From Brevibacillus thermoruber 423 (lineage in GTDB: Bacteria; Bacillota; Bacilli; Brevibacillales; Brevibacillaceae): a stretch of DNA of 64,000 bases. Made by a program: the position numbers and the translations under genes. The stretch's first letter is position 1; each line of letters starts with the position of its first letter. The notes under the pieces are model-generated. The model made no database searches and was not told where the DNA came from. It saw only the letters and a list, made by a program, of their open reading frames with translations. The stretch spans positions 554,866 through 618,865 of the forward strand of contig NZ_KE695650.1 of NCBI RefSeq assembly GCF_000454065.1. The letters run 5' to 3'. Shown piece after piece: positions 61,742 to 64,000 of this stretch.

Positions 61742-61800
61742 TGAAAATAAAGTGTTAGACTGAAAAATAAAGTATTAGACTGAAAAATAAAGTATTAGAC
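61740..61800 (+). repeat. Three tandem copies of a 20-bp repeat
   Basis: Units of 19, 20 and 20 bases (starting 61740, 61759 and 61779) read ACTGAAAAATAAAGTATTAG with small changes in the first. There are no spacers. The left edge coincides with the break in the P-type ATPase gene. The core AATAAAGTnTTAnACTGAA looks like transposase-binding sites at ends of Tn7-type elements. Confidence 0.85.
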
Positions 61801-61810
61801 TGGCAACGGC

Positions 61811-61840
61811 GTTAAGCTAACGGGCAGGTTAGTTCAATAA
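61811..61840 (+). repeat. Short hairpin sequence at the edge of the AT-rich segment
   Basis: GTTAAGCTAACGGGCAGGTTAG followed by TTCAATAA holds CTAAC/GTTAG arms. A related run lies at 63891-63918, so the two bracket the DUF2975/XRE/DUF817 genes. Confidence 0.45.
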
Positions 61841-61866
61841 GTTATAAATTGAATGGTTAAAGTTAT

Positions 61867-61900
61867 AGAGCATTTCTTTGTAATGAGGAATGCTTTTTTT
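61867..61900 (+). terminator. Hairpin with T run
   Basis: AGCATT/AATGCT arms (61869-61874 and 61889-61894) are followed by T residues. No gene for it to end is visible, so it is probably a leftover. Confidence 0.5.
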
Positions 61901-62025
61901 GGTTTTAAAAAGGATGATATCTCCATAACAATAAAAATATATTTAATAACGGCATTTTTTTATTGCTAAACGATAAATTTGGTGGTAAAGTCAAATTGAA
62001 TTCAATAATAAGTGAGGGGTTTTAT

Positions 62026-62508
62026 ATGAAACGAGGAACAACACTCTTTTTAAAGGCAGCTGTTATTCTTATTGGAATCCCAGTTCTTGCTTTGTGCATG
62101 TTTTTGGTGCCTGAGATAGCGAATTATGCAGCTGAATTGTTTCCAGATATTACTTATATGAAATATCTCGTTTTAATCGATTTGTATGCAACGGTGATAC
62201 CTTTTTACTTTGCTCTGTATCAAGCTTTTAAACTTTTAAGCTATATTGACAAGAATAAAGCTTTCTCAGAATTATCTGTAATAGCTTTAAAGAAAATAAA
62301 ATACTGTGCAATCACAATCAGCATCTTGTATGTGGTAGGAATGCCACTCTTCTATCTCATGGCTGAAGTAGAAGACGCCCCAGGTATCATAGTAGTCGGA
62401 TTGGTCATGATTTTTGCCTCCATGGTGATTGGCGTTTTTGCTGCTGTTCTCCAAAAGCTTTTAAAAGAGGCTATTGATATAAAATCAGAAAATGATTTGA
62501 CGGTCTGA
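62026..62508 (+). CDS. DUF2975 membrane protein
   Basis: This is a 160-residue protein with four spans (about 10-32, 45-70, 95-115 and 125-147) typical of DUF2975. The first follows a basic start (MKRGTTLFLK). The function of the family is unknown. It is nearly always paired with a small XRE regulator, as here, with the next gene 10 bases away. The pair is much more AT-rich than the rest of the window, which points to recent transfer. ATG 62026 follows GTGAGGGG; the longer frame lacks a ribosome binding site. Confidence 0.85.
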   Translation: MKRGTTLFLKAAVILIGIPVLALCMFLVPEIANYAAELFPDITYMKYLVLIDLYATVIPFYFALYQAFKLLSYIDKNKAFSELSVIALKKIKYCAITISILYVVGMPLFYLMAEVEDAPGIIVVGLVMIFASMVIGVFAAVLQKLLKEAIDIKSENDLTV

Positions 62509-62518
62509 GGTGAATAAC

Positions 62519-62734
62519 ATGGCGATTATAATCAATATTGACGTGATGCTAGCTAAAAGGAAAATGAGCGTTACAGAACTTTCGGAGAGGATTGGAATAA
62601 CGATGGCTAATCTTTCCATATTGAAAAATGGAAAGGCAAAAGCAATTCGATTATCAACTTTAGAAGCGATTTGTAAGGCTTTAGAATGTCAGCCTGGAGA
62701 TATTTTAGAATATAAAAGTGACGAAGACACGTAA
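62519..62734 (+). CDS. XRE-family regulator, YozG-like
   Basis: This 71-residue single-domain HTH protein has MLAKRKMSVTELSERIGITM and the recognition helix ANLSILKNGKAKAIR, then LEAICKALECQPGDILEY. It matches small YozG-type regulators that accompany DUF2975 proteins. It probably controls its own operon, but no operator was identified. ATG 62519 is preferred over GTG 62510, since GAGGTG lies just before. Its AT-rich composition equals that of the DUF2975 gene. Confidence 0.88.
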   Translation: MAIIINIDVMLAKRKMSVTELSERIGITMANLSILKNGKAKAIRLSTLEAICKALECQPGDILEYKSDEDT

Positions 62735-62816
62735 GGATTCTGAAGTGAGTCAAATTTATAAAAGGCGAGTTACTATATAACCATTTCGTGTAATCCACTC
62801 AGAAGGTGAGAAGCTT

Positions 62817-63638
62817 ATGCAAAGACGCTTATGGCATGCCCTGCAGCAGTTGGTACGCTTCGGCTGGCAGCAAGCGCTGTCCTGTGTATTTCCTGTGGTC
62901 ATCTTTGCATCACTGGCTCTGACACAGCTCATTCCCCTTCCCTGGCTACCCCGTTACGACTGGCTGTTGGTCATCTGCCTGGCCATGCAGGTATGGATGC
63001 TGCGCTCCGGTCTTGAAACACGCGACGAGCTGAAGGTTATCACCGTCTTCCACCTGATTGGCTTGGCTCTGGAACTGTTCAAGGTGCACATGGGGTCCTG
63101 GTCGTACCCGGAAGAAGGCTGGACGAAGGTGAATGGAGTCCCCCTCTACAGCGGATTTATGTATGCCAGCGTGGCCAGCTACCTGTGCCAGGCCTGGCGG
63201 CGCCTGAAGGTAGAGCTTGTACGTTGGCCTCCACTCTGGTTGGTTACCCCGCTTGCCGCTTCAATCTACCTGAATTTCTTCACCCACCATTATTGGGTCG
63301 ACATTCGCTGGTGGCTGTCGGCCTTGGTGCTGATCGTATTTTGGCGAACCTGGGTTACCTATGAGGTCGGCCGTCATCGCTACCGGATGCCGCTTATCCT
63401 CTCCTTCGTGCTGATCGGCTTCTTTATTTGGATTGCGGAGAACGTCGCCACCTTTTTTAGTGCGTGGGAATACCCGAATCAATCCGACACCTGGCATCTC
63501 GTCCATGTAGGTAAGGTCAGCTCCTGGTTTCTGCTTGTCATCGTCAGCTTTCTGATCGTCGCCACGTTGAAACAAATCAAGGAGCAGCGACCTGAGGTTG
63601 GAAAAGATAGCCGCAACTCCACTAGTCCGGAGTTTTAA
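62817..63638 (+). CDS. DUF817 membrane protein
   Basis: This is a 273-residue protein with seven or eight spans, many Trp residues and the family runs LFKVHMGSWSYPEE, GVPLYSGFMYASVASYLCQA and IAENVATFFSAWEYPNQSDTWHLVHVGK. The family has no known function. Its base composition returns to the level of the chromosome, so it does not belong with the AT-rich pair before it. GAAGGTGAG precedes ATG 62817. No obvious partner gene is near. Confidence 0.85.
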   Translation: MQRRLWHALQQLVRFGWQQALSCVFPVVIFASLALTQLIPLPWLPRYDWLLVICLAMQVWMLRSGLETRDELKVITVFHLIGLALELFKVHMGSWSYPEEGWTKVNGVPLYSGFMYASVASYLCQAWRRLKVELVRWPPLWLVTPLAASIYLNFFTHHYWVDIRWWLSALVLIVFWRTWVTYEVGRHRYRMPLILSFVLIGFFIWIAENVATFFSAWEYPNQSDTWHLVHVGKVSSWFLLVIVSFLIVATLKQIKEQRPEVGKDSRNSTSPEF

Positions 63639-63930
63639 TATCAACCGAGTAAATTCTAAGCTATATGGATTGGTTAGCGGCCAATCATGATCGTAAAATT
63701 TTATGGTTATTTTCACCAGTACTGGTTACAGGGTGAGATGATCTAAGCAGGAGTTGGACTAAGATATTTGCAGGCAAAAGGACTTGCTTCAACCGTTAGA
63801 GATATCCCTGTGTTGTTTTCCCGGCTGAAAACATGCAGGCTGAATCTATAATTGATACGGACACATACAGGATTTACGAACGGATTTACTGAACTAACGG
63901 GTAACGTTAATTCTATAAACCAGCGGCAGT
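63639..63930. other. AT-rich non-coding stretch
   Basis: No gene is supported on either strand. A hairpin-like run GAACTAACGGGTAACGTTAATT followed by CTATAA (63891-63918) resembles the sequence at 61811. Otherwise nothing recognisable is seen. Confidence 0.4.
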
Positions 63931-64000
63931 TGTCAACGCCGACTTTATTTTGACCCACCATCGCCGGTTTAGAATTGACCCACCCGGCGATTTTTTGTTG
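63931..64000 (+). mobile_element. Terminal end of an IS21-like insertion sequence
   Basis: The run begins TGTCAACGCCGAC and contains two copies of TTGACCCACC (near 63950 and 63975), each beside CGCCGG/CCGGCG. IS21-family elements have such TGTC ends followed by repeated TTGACCCACC-like transposase-binding sites. The transposase genes would be to the right of the window. Confidence 0.55.

Noticed and set aside
61740..61800. CRISPR array
   Set aside because: The three repeat units are directly adjacent without spacers and no cas gene is near.

Overview
The window looks like the chromosome of a moderately high-GC, endospore-forming Firmicute, most like Brevibacillus or another Paenibacillaceae member. 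The reasons are strong AGGAGG-type ribosome binding sites, frequent GTG and TTG starts, an alpha/beta-type small acid-soluble spore protein (SASP), a PxpABC/YcsG/YcsI cluster as in Bacillus, and many Bacillus-type families. Genus is an inference. No rRNA, tRNA or CRISPR array was found. All coordinates, promoters and start choices were read by eye.

Left part (1-31000). A thiamin block (thiS, thiG, ylmB, tenA, thiZ, thiX, thiY) pairs thiazole synthesis with import and salvage of degraded pyrimidines, and ends at a clear terminator. A small membrane protein, a coat-type glycosyltransferase and a secreted unknown follow. Next is a 964-residue D-Ala-D-Ala carboxypeptidase made of two tandem, apparently active S13 domains. 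The 5-oxoprolinase operon (pxpB, pxpC, pxpA, an NRAMP-type transporter, ycsI, an NCS2 permease) follows a truncated IclR/KipR-like regulator. Then come a hydrolase, brnQ, two acyltransferase-type membrane proteins, a MarR-YczE pair with a palindrome over its promoter, an aminotransferase, peptide deformylase, a homoserine dehydrogenase and a broken phzF. A secreted CAP-domain protein is preceded by a c-di-AMP (ydaO/yuaA) riboswitch, and next to it lies an unrecognised 51-residue gene with a sigma-G-like promoter. A kinase-like gene and comB end this part.

Middle part (31000-54550). A lower-GC island carries a DUF1430 membrane protein and its ABC ATPase, of the lactococcin-972-type export class, with its own promoter but no recognisable bacteriocin gene. 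Then follow an amino-acid permease, a YyaL-type DUF255 protein, a YkvI-type membrane protein, an ECF41 sigma factor with a textbook ECF41 promoter upstream of itself, an ion-transporter-type permease, a RavA/ViaA-like AAA-VWA pair, a 5'-3' exonuclease, the SASP gene, an M23 peptidase, a small alarmone synthetase, a DacF-like carboxypeptidase, a pyruvate kinase lacking its C-terminal domain, two tandem paralogous GT2 glycosyltransferases, and deoD.

Right part (54550-64000). This is a scarred accessory region. It holds a 1.2-kb low-GC stretch with fragments of a YcaO cyclodehydratase and a glutamate dehydrogenase. A minus-strand acyl-CoA catabolic operon (acyl-CoA synthetase, SDR, enoyl-CoA hydratase, quinone oxidoreductase) follows. 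Then comes a P-type ATPase pseudogene cut off at a three-copy 20-bp tandem repeat, and an AT-rich DUF2975/XRE pair. A DUF817 membrane protein and the end of an IS21-like element at the window edge finish the window. A diverged copy of the 20-bp repeat near 54.9 kb suggests the catabolic block lies between remnants of a mobile element.
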